DNA of 32,147 bases from Shewanella sp. TC10 (GTDB lineage: Bacteria; Pseudomonadota; Gammaproteobacteria; Enterobacterales; Shewanellaceae), in contig NZ_VKHR01000063.1 of the NCBI RefSeq assembly GCF_009663145.1, forward strand, positions 7-32,153. The letters are read 5' to 3'. Position numbers and translations under genes: made by a program. The notes beneath the pieces are model-generated. The model saw only the letters and a program-made list of their open reading frames with translations, had not been told where the DNA came from and did not search any database. Shown here piece after piece: positions 22,855 through 31,367 of the stretch (position 1 is the stretch's first letter; each line of letters starts with the position of its first letter).

Positions 22855-23298
22855 TCTTATGTGTTTCGTCCATTAAAGCGTATTTTAGCGAATCAATATC
22901 AACCTCAGCTGCGTTATTGTATTAACCAATAACAGATACTTTGCAACTACTGTATTTCGTCGATATTTCAAAAATCAAATGATTGCAGTTTTGATTCTTA
23001 TCAGCATTAAATTCAAATAAGAGAGTTTATGAAATCATGATAAACCTTTTCAGCGTCAAAATCGAAACTGATTGTAGCGTTCATCAATACGGTAATAATT
23101 CAAGGCTAAAAATCACTCGAATCTAAGCTGAGATAATTAAGGATAAAAATACTAAAACATTATTTATTAAAGATTAATCTACTAAAGAAGCGTATTAGCG
23201 CGTGTTTAACAATGCATGAATAGAGGGCGGGATCCTTCAAATACGATTACTGACTTAAGTTATTGAAGTTTATCATTTCATTTAATAACCCGTGTTTT

Positions 23299-23368
23299 GC
23301 AACGTTTCGTTGCTAAATCAATTCTTACGACTCGTTAAGCAAGCCGCTAGGTTTTAACGCTATAGCGT
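23299..23368. promoter_or_regulatory. Two inverted repeats upstream of gltS
   Basis: GCAACG-TTT-CGTTGC (23299-23313) and the perfect 12-bp palindrome ACGCTATAGCGT (23357-23368) lie 100 and 47 bp before the likely gltS start. They could be an operator and/or leader hairpin. The rest of the 560-bp gap 22855-23414 is AT-rich with no gene I can support and no convincing promoter pair. Confidence 0.4.
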
Positions 23369-23414
23369 GCTTGATATTGCTTGTTATTATTTCTGTCGCT
23401 GGACGCCTTACAAC

Positions 23415-24629
23415 ATGTCTGAAATTCTCGTTTCACCATTAATATCTTTTACCATCGCCATTTCATTATTGTTTGTTGGTAAAGGGTTGATTGATAAATT
23501 TTCAATTTTACAAAAATACGCATTGCCTGAGCCTGTTATCGGCGGGTTTGTTTGCGCAGCTTTTGTCGCTTTTTTGTATTACGTGTTCAGTATACAAGTA
23601 ACCTTCAGCCTCGATATTACTGATTTCTTACTGCTTTATTTCTTTGCAGGTATCGGCCTTCAAGCTGACTTTAAAACATTAATTAAAGGTGGCAAACCAT
23701 TAATGATGTTACTGGTATTGGCTGCGAGCTTTATTGTACTGCAAAACCTTGTGGGAATGGGGGTGGCTTCTAGTTTCGGAATGGATCCTAAAGCGGGATT
23801 GTTATCAGGTTCGGTAAGTTTAATTGGTGGAGTTGGAACGACCTTAGCTTGGGCACCGATTTTTGTTGAAGATTACGGTATTTCAAATGCGATGGAATTG
23901 GGGATTGCCTCTAATACTGTTGGTTTAATTGCTGCCTGTGTGATTGGCGGGCCGATTGCTAATTATTTAATGAAAAAGCACCGGATTAAACCTTCTAACG
24001 AGAAAGATGTTGCTGTTGGTGCATACCAAGCAACGGAGTCATCAAATGAGCTTAGCCATTATGGCGTCTTGTGGGCGTGGTTAACATTAAACGTTGCACT
24101 GATGTTGGGACAGTCTATTGGTGAAGTCATAGACTCATTTGGTCTTAAATTACCTGCGTTTGTTAGTTGTCTTATCGCAGGGATTTTAATCGGTAACATT
24201 GGCCGTGCAGTATTCAAAAGAAAACGTACCAAAGAAAGAATTGAGCAGGGACAAAAGGGTCTGGCAATGATTTCTGATATTTGTCTTGGTATGTTTTTGA
24301 CTATGGCGTTAATGGGACTAAGAATTTGGGACTTAGATGGGCTATTTGGCTATATTTCAGTGATTATGTCTGCGCAAATATTTTTATCTTTAATGTTCAC
24401 CTTATTAGTGGTGTATTACCTAATGGGCAGAAATTATGACTCAGTTGTTATTTGTTCAGGCTTTGGTGGAATTACTTTAGGCTCGACAGCCACTGCAATT
24501 GTTAACATGACATCAGTGACCAACCGTTATGGAGCAAGCGCACAGGCCTTTATTGTTGTGCCTTTGGTATGTGGATTTTTTATCGATTTAGTCAACGCGC
24601 TAGTGATCAGTTTTTTTGTCGGACTGTAG
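23415..24629 (+). CDS. gltS: Sodium/glutamate symporter, GltS family
   Basis: This inner-membrane carrier takes up glutamate with Na+. From ATG 23415 the protein has 404 residues (E. coli GltS 401). A longer frame from TTG 23367 adds a non-family N-terminus (YYFCRWTPYN), so ATG is preferred even though only GGA 11 nt upstream supports it. About ten to twelve membrane segments are visible. The family's two inverted re-entrant regions appear as SLIGGVGTTLAWAPIF (about 132-147) and SGFGGITLGSTATAIVNMTS (about 350-369). NRYGASAQAFIVVPL follows. Ggt elsewhere in the window releases glutamate in the periplasm, so salvage is a reasonable but unproven context. A G-U containing hairpin without T-tract follows the stop (24652-24682). 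Confidence 0.9.
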   Translation: MSEILVSPLISFTIAISLLFVGKGLIDKFSILQKYALPEPVIGGFVCAAFVAFLYYVFSIQVTFSLDITDFLLLYFFAGIGLQADFKTLIKGGKPLMMLLVLAASFIVLQNLVGMGVASSFGMDPKAGLLSGSVSLIGGVGTTLAWAPIFVEDYGISNAMELGIASNTVGLIAACVIGGPIANYLMKKHRIKPSNEKDVAVGAYQATESSNELSHYGVLWAWLTLNVALMLGQSIGEVIDSFGLKLPAFVSCLIAGILIGNIGRAVFKRKRTKERIEQGQKGLAMISDICLGMFLTMALMGLRIWDLDGLFGYISVIMSAQIFLSLMFTLLVVYYLMGRNYDSVVICSGFGGITLGSTATAIVNMTSVTNRYGASAQAFIVVPLVCGFFIDLVNALVISFFVGL

Positions 24630-24651
24630 TGAGTTAATTAAAGAAGATAAA

Positions 24652-24682
24652 GTTAATGGGGACTTAAACAGTCTTCATTAAC
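24652..24682 (+). other. Hairpin downstream of gltS without T-tract
   Basis: GTTAATG (24652-24658) pairs with CATTAAC (24676-24682), then two G-U pairs and GACT/AGTC close on a TAAAC loop. This gives a 13-bp RNA stem 22 bp after the gltS stop. No U-run follows, so it may protect the 3' end or mark a Rho-dependent end. Confidence 0.5.
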
Positions 24683-24833
24683 GATTAACGTTAGCGCTGC
24701 GAAGGCTTTAGTGGTTGTGGCTATTTATTTTATAAACATGAATTACTAAAATGTTTGAAAAATCGTTATATATCTGGGTATTTACATATTCGATATTTGC
24801 TGGTTAACTGCCACTAATGATAAGGGAGCAGTT

Positions 24834-25718
24834 ATGTACAATCATTTATTCAGTCAGCCAGTCAAATACAACATCAATAAAGATCAAACTTTATCGATTG
24901 CCTTAGCGGATGACGTCAGTGATTTTATATTATTGCCTGCTTTGAGCCAGCCGTTGGCTGAAATCATCATTTGTGAGTCCGAGGGGGCTGAATCTGCCAG
25001 TTTTATTCTAACCTGTCAGCCATTTTTTAATGTTGAAGTGTTACCGCAATCAGCTGATGATCTTGTTTGTGCTGTGCCTAATACTGATTTGTCCAACCTT
25101 ATCACAGATGGTGATTTAGACCCATCTCAACCACTTGAAGAGTTTAACCGTACTTTGGGGCAAGGCTTTCGTCTTTATGCTCGTGTGGGGGTTGCTCCAC
25201 GTATTTCAGCTAAGTTATTAAGAAAAGGAGTGGTGCTATCTTTTTCAGTTGAAGACATTCAACACAACTTGATTTCTATTAGGTATCAGCAATCAGTATG
25301 TGAGTCAGTAACGTTAGAGCAAGATTTAAGGTTAAATCAAGAGCCTAAAGAACTCATGATGGCAAAAGCCATCCTAGCGAGAAATTTCGACTATGAAGAG
25401 TCTCCTGAAAACTTAGCAATAAATATCAGTGAAATTGAACAGGTGAGGGCTGATATCAATGTTTATTTGGCTGAAGAACGAAATAAGGTCCATGCCATTA
25501 TTGCTGCGCAACTATTGAAGCTTGATAACCTCCTTAATCATAAACAGCAGTGGTTATTAAGAACATATAGTCAGTCTCAGCAAAGAACTAACTATGCAAC
25601 AGCTGCAAATGAACTTTCTAAGGATGTAGAAGACCTACAACGAAAACTAGAGTGTTTTACTCTGCTAGCACCAGCGGATGTTAGTTTGATGGTCGACAAG
25701 CTTACTGAAGATACCTGA
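24834..25718 (+). CDS. Protein of unknown function with C-terminal helical region
   Basis: I do not recognise this 294-residue protein. It has an excellent ribosome-binding site (AAGGGAG) and ordinary codon use, so it is a real gene. No signal peptide, lipobox or membrane helix is visible; it should be cytoplasmic. Residues 1-165 are mixed alpha/beta (for example QTLSIALADDVSDFILLP, FRLYARVGVAPRISAKLL). From about 200 to the end it is charged and helical (VRADINVYLAEERNKVHAII, NELSKDVEDLQRKLECF), probably coiled coil. Four scattered Cys residues form no metal motif. It sits between gltS and rlmA with 204- and 100-bp gaps. It may be a lineage-restricted protein, but no function can be proposed. 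Confidence 0.8.
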   Translation: MYNHLFSQPVKYNINKDQTLSIALADDVSDFILLPALSQPLAEIIICESEGAESASFILTCQPFFNVEVLPQSADDLVCAVPNTDLSNLITDGDLDPSQPLEEFNRTLGQGFRLYARVGVAPRISAKLLRKGVVLSFSVEDIQHNLISIRYQQSVCESVTLEQDLRLNQEPKELMMAKAILARNFDYEESPENLAINISEIEQVRADINVYLAEERNKVHAIIAAQLLKLDNLLNHKQQWLLRTYSQSQQRTNYATAANELSKDVEDLQRKLECFTLLAPADVSLMVDKLTEDT

Positions 25719-25818
25719 CATTTTCCTATTGATTGCGTAAAATCCTACTCCATGCGTTCCAGTTAACTCTTTTATCAGAGTTCATACATATCTTTTATTA
25801 TTTATACAGAGTTATTTG

Positions 25819-26652
25819 ATGCAATATATTTGTCCAATATGCAGTTCTGCCTTGTCACTAAACGCCAAATCTTGGCAGTGTGAAAATCGACATCAATTCG
25901 ATTGCGCAAAAGAAGGTTATGTCAATCTATTGCCCGTTCAGAAAAAGAACTCTAAAGATCCTGGTGATAATAAAACGATGATGTTCGCACGTCGTGAGTT
26001 TTTAAATAAAGGTTATTACCAAAAACTCAGCGATAGAGTGAATGAGCTCGCGATTCAGTTCTCAAACAGTGCTGAAAAAATATTAGATATAGGATGTGGT
26101 GAAGGCTATTACAGTCATCGCTTATTACAAGCTTTACAGCAAGAAGGTGAAAGCAGTGATAGTCAAACAGCTTGTCACCTTCAAGGCTTGGATATCTCGA
26201 AATCTGCGATTAAATATGCTTCTAAACGATATGCAGAATTAGATTTTTGTGTGGCCAGTGCCTACGAAATGCCATTTGCAGATAACGCTTTTGATTTAGC
26301 TATGCGCATTTATGCGCCGTCCAAGATAGAAGAATTACAGCGAGTGATTAACCAAGACGGTATTTTAATCACGGTTTCACCTGGCCCTATGCATCATTTT
26401 GCGATGAAAAAAATCATTTATAGTGAGCCAAAACCCCATGACGAAGCTAAAGCTGAACTTGAAGGCTTTAACTGCTTACACCAAGAAAGAGTACAGTATC
26501 AATTGGAGTTGACAGACCCTATTGATATTGAACACTTTTTAAATATGACGCCTTACGCATGGAAGTTAACCCAAGAACAAAAGGCACAAATCGCAGATCA
26601 AGGACTTAGCTGCGAGTTAGACTTTAGTATTGAAATTCATCAACGTAATTGA
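25819..26652 (+). CDS. rlmA: 23S rRNA (guanine-N1) methyltransferase RlmA
   Basis: RlmA (RrmA) methylates G745 of 23S rRNA using S-adenosylmethionine. The 277-residue protein starts with the diagnostic zinc ribbon: Cys5, Cys8, Cys21 and His25, the same positions as in E. coli RrmA. The SAM-binding motif ILDIGCGEGYYS is at residues 88-99. RIYAPS near 180 is the family's post-motif segment. ATG 25819 is preferred to the in-frame TTG at 25816, because it places the zinc ligands at the family positions; an AGAG lies upstream. It follows the unknown gene by 100 bp. No clear terminator is visible after it. Confidence 0.95.
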   Translation: MQYICPICSSALSLNAKSWQCENRHQFDCAKEGYVNLLPVQKKNSKDPGDNKTMMFARREFLNKGYYQKLSDRVNELAIQFSNSAEKILDIGCGEGYYSHRLLQALQQEGESSDSQTACHLQGLDISKSAIKYASKRYAELDFCVASAYEMPFADNAFDLAMRIYAPSKIEELQRVINQDGILITVSPGPMHHFAMKKIIYSEPKPHDEAKAELEGFNCLHQERVQYQLELTDPIDIEHFLNMTPYAWKLTQEQKAQIADQGLSCELDFSIEIHQRN

Positions 26653-26769
26653 TTTGTCATCTAGATTTGCTATTTTACTTTTTGAATCTGATATTTAGTT
26701 TTAATTAGTGGTTCCATTCGAAAATATTTAGCGATGTAATAACTAATTGAATTAAAATGTTGATGTTAG

Positions 26770-26797
26770 TTGACATCCCCGTAGAAAGGTTCATAAT
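26770..26797 (+). promoter_or_regulatory. Sigma-70 promoter of the cold-shock gene
   Basis: A perfect -35 TTGACA (26770-26775), 16-nt spacer and CATAAT (26792-26797, 5 of 6). Transcription would start near 26804 and leave a leader of about 127 nt before the ATG at 26931, in line with the long structured leaders of cspA-type genes. Confidence 0.75.
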
Positions 26798-26930
26798 CTA
26801 TCGGGCTTGAAGGTTGGGCTTAGTTTATGTGTTTCAATACGACCAGTTTCGTCCTGTGAACATAAGTAAAACCGGCATTTTCAGCTCTACCGCCGTTAAG
26901 GCTTTAATTTATATATACAGGATTTATATC

Positions 26931-27137
26931 ATGTCTCAAGTTACTGGTGTTGTTAAGTGGTTCAACTCTGACAAAGGTTTCGGATTTATCGAGCAAGAGT
27001 CTGGTCCAGACGTATTCGTTCACTTCCGTGCTATCAACTCAGACGGTTTCAAAACTCTTGACGAAGGTCAAAAAGTTCAGTTCACTGTTACTCAAGGTCA
27101 AAAAGGCCCACAAGCTGAGAACGTAACTGTAGTTTAA
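26931..27137 (+). CDS. Cold-shock protein, CspA family
   Basis: This is a 68-residue single cold-shock domain that binds single-stranded RNA and DNA and acts as an RNA chaperone. RNP1 is KGFGFI (residues 15-20) and RNP2 is VFVHF (28-32). The start is set by AGGA 8 nt upstream (26919-26922) and by family length. The open frame extends back to 26814, but that part is the 5' leader. A near-consensus promoter and long leader fit post-transcriptional control by temperature, although which Csp paralogue this is, and whether it is cold-induced, cannot be told. A strong terminator follows. Confidence 0.96.
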   Translation: MSQVTGVVKWFNSDKGFGFIEQESGPDVFVHFRAINSDGFKTLDEGQKVQFTVTQGQKGPQAENVTVV

Positions 27138-27143
27138 TTATTC

Positions 27144-27198
27144 CTAGCTTCGGCTAGATAATTAAATAAAACTGTAGTCTTTGACTACAGTTTTTTTT
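27144..27198 (+). terminator. Terminator of the cold-shock gene, with a preceding small hairpin
   Basis: A small hairpin CTAGC-TTCG-GCTAG (27144-27157) precedes the main terminator. The main stem ACTGTAGTC/GACTACAGT (27171-27191) has a TTT loop and eight T residues (27191-27198). The gap that follows (27199-27505) is AT-rich with only a 5-bp inverted repeat, CAGCA/TGCTG at 27309-27323; I see no gene in it. Confidence 0.93.
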
Positions 27199-27505
27199 GC
27201 TTTTCTGAAAGTAAAAAATCCTGTCATCCTCCACTTTTTTATCATATCTAGCGCTTGTAACTACAGCTAAGCCATTTTTGTAACATTTTTCTATTATCAC
27301 CAATTGGCCAGCATATATTGCTGACAGGCTTAACCTTTGAGCTAATTAGCGCTATATAATTAATGATTAGATTAAAATGATTAGTATATAAAATAAAAAG
27401 TTGTCGCAGTATTAACTCATCCATAGGTCAGTGTCTCAATGTAGTTAATTAGATGCGTTGAATGCAAAAGTTTGAATTGACATAAGTGACATTAAAATCT
27501 ACACA

Positions 27506-27537
27506 ATAAAAAAGCCCAGTATGACAACTGAGCTTTT
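27506..27537 (-). terminator. Terminator of the ABC transporter operon
   Basis: On the minus strand the stem AAAAGC-x-CAGT/ACTG-x-GCTTTT (27510-27537, one mismatch, 6-nt loop) is followed by a T-run. It is 23 bp beyond the stop of the ATPase gene. Confidence 0.85.
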
Positions 27538-27559
27538 AAAGGAACACCTCAAGTAAGCC

Positions 27560-28462
27560 TTAGCTTGAGAATAGGGTTTCTTCTAAACTCCTACCTTTCA
27601 TGATGGCTTTGTATTGCCAGGCATTTTCACTAAAGAGTGTCAGCAAAGACAGCTCTAAGTTAAAGCTACTATCAAAGTGGTGTTCAATAATAATTTGTTC
27701 ATCATTGTTGATTTTTACGTTGATAATATTCGGCATGCTGCTTACTTTCTGACTTAATAACTCGATATCAGCTTGTTGCATCGTTAAGGTTAAAAAAGCG
27801 GTTTCTGCATCAGCTTTCATTGAAACAGACTGTTGAAGCTGCCCTTGTTCTAGGTATAAGACCTGATCACAAAGTTTTTCTAACTCTTCTAAATTATGTG
27901 AGCTGATAACGAAAGTGGTCGTTGCAGATAAGTCTTTCACGATTTGACGAATCTTTTTGGCATTCGCAGGATCTAAACCAGCAGTAGGCTCATCCAATAA
28001 CACCAGCTTAGGCGAGCCTATTAACGCCTGAGCAATAGAAACACGTTTACTCATGCCATGGCTTAAGCTTTTAGGTAGCATTAGCGCAGAAGCGGTTAAA
28101 TCGACCAGCTCTAACACTCTAAGTGCTTCTTGCTTTGCTTGTTTACCATTCATACCTTGCAGCTTTCCAAAAAACGTTAGCTGCGACACTATGGTAAAAT
28201 TGGGATCTAACGCTGCATCTTGCGGTAAAGCTGAAACCAAGTTTTGTAGTTTTTGACTGCCAGGCTTTTCACCTAAAATGGTGATCTCGCCTTCGCTTGG
28301 ATGGATATAACCACATAGCAAACTGAATAAGGTGGTTTTCCCGGCGCCATTGGGCCCAACTAGGGCGATTGGCGCTCCAGAGTCTAAAGACAAGTTAATA
28401 TTACTTAGCGCCGCCTTAGTACCGTAATGTTTAGCGATGCCTTCACAGGTGATTAGCTTCAT
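27560..28462 (-). CDS. ABC transporter ATP-binding protein, ABC-2 type
   Basis: This is the cytoplasmic ATPase of a two-gene ABC system. The 300 residues contain Walker A GPNGAGKT (36-43), Q-loop Gln81, signature LSHGM (133-137), Walker B VLLDE with catalytic Glu158, D-loop AGLD (161-164) and H-loop His189. The LSHGM form of the signature is often seen in CcmA/YhaQ-like exporter ATPases. A C-terminal 80-residue extension is typical of this subgroup. Its ATG overlaps the permease stop by four bases (ATGA), so translation is coupled. The transported substrate is unknown. Confidence 0.92.
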   Translation of the reverse strand: MKLITCEGIAKHYGTKAALSNINLSLDSGAPIALVGPNGAGKTTLFSLLCGYIHPSEGEITILGEKPGSQKLQNLVSALPQDAALDPNFTIVSQLTFFGKLQGMNGKQAKQEALRVLELVDLTASALMLPKSLSHGMSKRVSIAQALIGSPKLVLLDEPTAGLDPANAKKIRQIVKDLSATTTFVISSHNLEELEKLCDQVLYLEQGQLQQSVSMKADAETAFLTLTMQQADIELLSQKVSSMPNIINVKINNDEQIIIEHHFDSSFNLELSLLTLFSENAWQYKAIMKGRSLEETLFSS

Positions 28463-29292
28463 AGTGCACTCCGTTGCATGTATACGCGACCAGCAATAAG
28501 AATGACTAGGGTCTGAATTAAAGGAATTGGGGCATACATCAAAGAGTTCAGCCCTTGTGTATTAATCATGAGTGATAGTTGTGAGCCAGGCAAAACCCAA
28601 CTTAAAAATGACATAGCGGGAATTTGGCTATTAATAATCATAATTAATATGTTGCTAACAGCCCACAAAATGACAGCGTAAATACTGGCTTGACGTGCGC
28701 TATTTGCGTACCAAGAAAGCACGGCCATCACAGCTGTATAAGGTAGCAATGCGATGAAGATGTTGATAAACACTGTGACACCACTTCCTAATGCGTCCAT
28801 GAACAAGCTTGCATCACGGCTAAGCACCATCAGCAAGGTAGCCAATATAGTGAGCAGTAATAAACAACTTTGAATCAGCATTTGACCTAGAAAACGACCA
28901 AAGAAAATACTGTCTCGGCTGACGCGAAGAGATAAAAAGCGAAACGAACCACGTTGTTTATCTGAACTAAACTGATCGGCAGTAATAAAAATACTGAACA
29001 TAGGAAAAACATAAAGAGCGATACACCAAAACACCGCAAATTCGGCTACTTTCCAACTGAACAACTGACTGAGTGCATCAGGGCCATAAATCCCTTGAAC
29101 CAACTCTTTAAATCCTGGCTCAAGCATGTAAACCGATGCACTTTGTACTGGGTAGAGTAAAATAATCGCCCACAGTAACGAAAATGCAATGAGCGCTGCG
29201 ATACCTTTGGTATTCGTAAAGCGTTTACTCAACTCATAACTGGCAATTAACCAAGTTTGTCGGAGTGAGGATGATTGTGGAGTGGAGTCCAT
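28459..29292 (-). CDS. ABC-2 type transporter permease
   Basis: This is a 277-residue inner-membrane protein with about six membrane segments. They include GIAALIAFSLLWAIILLYPV near residue 30, AVFWCIALYVFPMFSIFI near 86, and a long pair around 138-160. An extracytoplasmic loop of about 40 residues follows the first segment, as in NosY/ABC-2 permeases. The cytoplasmic loop DQFSSDKQRGSFRFLSLRVSRDSIF contains the coupling region (ADxxxxERxxGS-like). It is translated together with the ATPase through a 4-bp overlap. AAGGA precedes the ATG at about 11 nt. A hairpin (29323-29350) lies in its leader. Confidence 0.88.
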   Translation of the reverse strand: MDSTPQSSSLRQTWLIASYELSKRFTNTKGIAALIAFSLLWAIILLYPVQSASVYMLEPGFKELVQGIYGPDALSQLFSWKVAEFAVFWCIALYVFPMFSIFITADQFSSDKQRGSFRFLSLRVSRDSIFFGRFLGQMLIQSCLLLLTILATLLMVLSRDASLFMDALGSGVTVFINIFIALLPYTAVMAVLSWYANSARQASIYAVILWAVSNILIMIINSQIPAMSFLSWVLPGSQLSLMINTQGLNSLMYAPIPLIQTLVILIAGRVYMQRSAL

Positions 29293-29322
29293 TAAAAAAA
29301 TATCCTTGAGTGTTTCTAGGTG

Positions 29323-29350
29323 TGTTAGCCATCATACGTGATAGCTAACA
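29323..29350. other. Imperfect hairpin upstream of the ABC permease gene
   Basis: TGTTAGC-x-ATCA (29323-29334) pairs with TGAT-x-AGCTAACA (29339-29350) around a TACG loop: 11 pairs and one mismatch. It lies 31 bp before the permease start and 65 bp after the yceH stop. It has no T-tract, so it is either leader structure or an operator. Confidence 0.5.
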
Positions 29351-29414
29351 TAATTAAGATTAATTATTGTTAAGCTAATGTTTACCTTACGAAATAGTAA
29401 AGCATTACCCAAGA

Positions 29415-30083
29415 CTAATCTAAAAGTTGCTCTAGTTCTGTTATCCGTTGAGTTAAATCACTGACTTGTGATTCTAGTGAGGCTAACCTTTCTTGCAATG
29501 CTTGCTCTGTTTCTGAAGTCGTAGCTTTACCAACTGGAACTTGGCTGACTTCAAACTGTGTCGTGCCTTGTTCTAAATAATGTTTATCTGAGAAAAGTTG
29601 CGCGTATCGACTATCACGACGATTGGCTTCTCGAGGCAATTGCACTACTAACGGCTCATCTCGTGAAGCTAAAGATTGCAGGGCGGTTTCGACCTGTTGC
29701 GGGCCATCAAATTCGTGTAATCGATTACAACGGGTTTTTAACTCTCCAGGTGTTTGAGGACCTCGAAGTAGAAGTACAATAATGACTGCAAGCTGCTCAC
29801 TGGAAAACTGTAAATCGCTAAATTCTGTGTTACAAAAACGATGCTTGTATTTGACAACGCGACTGCCAAACCCTGTCTGTTCACTGATAAGCCTTTTCTT
29901 GGTAAGTTCGTCAATGATGGATTGGGTTTCTTGCTCAGATAAATTCATGACAGGTTCACGGCTGCTTTTTTGATTACAGGCCATGGTTAAAGAGTTGATT
30001 GAAAGAGGGTATTGCTCGGGGGTAGTAATTTCTTTTTCTAATAAACAGCCGATAACACGGGCTTCTTGATTGCTAAGTTCCAT
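29415..30083 (-). CDS. yceH: YceH family protein (DUF480, tandem winged helix)
   Basis: This is a 222-residue protein of the YceH/UPF0502 family. It begins with the conserved ELSNQEARVIGCLLEKE and continues with TPEQYPLSINSLTMACNQKSSREPVM. Both belong to the first winged-helix domain; the second covers about residues 90-165 (ELKTRCNRLHEFDG). The last 30 residues form a short leucine-heptad coiled coil, so it is probably dimeric. The biochemical role is unknown. GGAG 7 nt upstream supports the ATG. The upstream gene's terminator lies almost on the ribosome-binding site, and a promoter seems embedded in it. Confidence 0.92.
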   Translation of the reverse strand: MELSNQEARVIGCLLEKEITTPEQYPLSINSLTMACNQKSSREPVMNLSEQETQSIIDELTKKRLISEQTGFGSRVVKYKHRFCNTEFSDLQFSSEQLAVIIVLLLRGPQTPGELKTRCNRLHEFDGPQQVETALQSLASRDEPLVVQLPREANRRDSRYAQLFSDKHYLEQGTTQFEVSQVPVGKATTSETEQALQERLASLESQVSDLTQRITELEQLLD

Positions 30084-30098
30084 AAATTACTCCAAATA

Positions 30099-30135
30099 AA
30101 AAAGCATGGTTTGTTATAACAGAACCATGCTTTTT
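30099..30135 (-). terminator. Terminator of the CvfB-like gene
   Basis: A perfect 13-bp stem AAAAAGCATGGTT/AACCATGCTTTTT has an 11-nt loop containing the palindrome TGTTATAACA. On the minus strand the T-run ends just before the yceH ribosome-binding site. Confidence 0.88.
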
Positions 30136-30140
30136 ATCAA
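30113..30140 (-). promoter_or_regulatory. Possible yceH promoter inside the terminator hairpin
   Basis: On the minus strand TTGATA (30135-30140, 5 of 6 to the -35 consensus), a 16-nt spacer and TATAAC (30113-30118, 5 of 6 to the -10) read toward yceH. The -10 sits in the loop of the upstream gene's terminator. A start near 30106 would give a leader of about 23 nt. Confidence 0.5.
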
Positions 30141-30161
30141 ACAATTCAGTTTGTATGCAGC

Positions 30162-30995
30162 TTATTTGAGCAATCTAATTCCATCATCTTCAATGCTGAT
30201 CTGTCCACCTTTAAACAAACCGCCAATGCTGCGCTTGAATGCTTTTTTGCTCATCGATAATTGATCGTAAATAATTGCTGAATCAGTTTTATCATTTAAC
30301 GGTAAAAAACCACCTGCACGATGTAACTTGTTGATAATAGTTTCTGCGTTCCTGTCTAAACCTTTCTGATCTGCTTTTTGTAAAATCAAATCAACTTTGC
30401 CATCTTCACGAACTTGTTTGATAAAGCCTTTGATTGATTGACCGAAGCTTAAACGTTGAAATACTTCATTTTGGAATAATACGCCCCAATGAGCATGATT
30501 AATGATGGCTTTGAAACCTAAATCAGTACTACCGCCAATGATTAAATCAACTTCTTGACCTGCTTGGTATTCAGCTGGGGTTTTATCTAAAAATTTATCA
30601 ACTTTAGATGAGGCCATAATACGTTCATCAACGTGGTTAGCATGCACATAAACTAAGTAAGATTTACCTTCTTCAATGCTTCTATGCTGCTCACCAAAAG
30701 GCAGTAGTAAATCTTTTTCAAGCCCCCAATCAAGGAAAGCGCCATAAGGACCCGTTGCAATGGCTTTAAGGTAAGCAAACTCACCAACTTGGGCATAAGG
30801 CTTTTGGGTCGTGGCAATCACAATATCTTCAGAGTCAAGATAGAGAAACACATCAACCATATCGCCAACTTGACAGTTTTTAGGCACAAATTTGTTTGGC
30901 AGTAACACTTGTCCTAGCTCTTGTGCATTGACATAAACGCCAAAACTAACTTGTTTAACGACTTCTAAGGCGTAACTCTTTCCGATTTGTATCAT
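30162..30995 (-). CDS. S1-like RNA-binding protein, CvfB family
   Basis: This is a 277-residue protein of the CvfB/YitL family: three S1-like OB-fold domains followed by a C-terminal winged helix. S1-type repeats are visible at about 1-60 (GVYVNAQELGQVLLPNK), 65-130 (GAFLDWGLEKDLLLP) and 140-205 (WGVLFQNEVFQRLSFGQSIKGFIKQV). The winged helix occupies about 215-277 (YDQLSMSKKAFKRSIGGLFK). Gram-positive CvfB binds RNA and affects virulence gene expression; the role here is not known. A TATAAT box on this strand (31038-31043) would give a leader of about 36 nt. It has its own terminator ahead of yceH. Confidence 0.88.
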   Translation of the reverse strand: MIQIGKSYALEVVKQVSFGVYVNAQELGQVLLPNKFVPKNCQVGDMVDVFLYLDSEDIVIATTQKPYAQVGEFAYLKAIATGPYGAFLDWGLEKDLLLPFGEQHRSIEEGKSYLVYVHANHVDERIMASSKVDKFLDKTPAEYQAGQEVDLIIGGSTDLGFKAIINHAHWGVLFQNEVFQRLSFGQSIKGFIKQVREDGKVDLILQKADQKGLDRNAETIINKLHRAGGFLPLNDKTDSAIIYDQLSMSKKAFKRSIGGLFKGGQISIEDDGIRLLK

Positions 30996-31037
30996 CTGCG
31001 TCTCTATTTGACTTAAATTTCATGAAAAAACAGGCTA

Positions 31038-31043
31038 ATTATA
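31038..31043 (-). promoter_or_regulatory. Likely -10 box of the CvfB-like gene
   Basis: TATAAT on the minus strand, 42 bp before the start codon. No clear -35 is present. Confidence 0.4.
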
Positions 31044-31367
31044 TACTCAATATCAATGCCATGTAACTTGCGTGAGTGAACAAAGCCAATTTATTCATTT
31101 CTTAACTCAATTAAGGTTAATAGTTCGGGTAGAGTTTGGGCCATAAATTAATGTGAAATCACTGGTTTTTAACAAAAAAAACATATGTTTCTTAAGCAGC
31201 TTCTTTGAAGAAAGAAATATATTCTAAAATCGCTTTTTCTTACTTGCATTATACTGGTTTGCAGGGTTTAATTGCGCCGCTTTTTTATTTGCGTTTTGGG
31301 CAAGTTTGATTGTATTTAGCGCTCAGTTTACTTTGTTGGTTAGTTTTACTGCCTTATCGACTTTTTA

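Noticed and set aside
26814..26930. N-terminal extension of the cold-shock protein
   Set aside because: It has no ribosome-binding site, is not family-like, and overlaps the expected 5' leader of the promoter at 26770-26797.
31153..31227. 24-codon frame starting with GTG before speE
   Set aside because: There is no ribosome-binding site, no recognisable peptide, and such short frames are expected by chance in AT-rich DNA.
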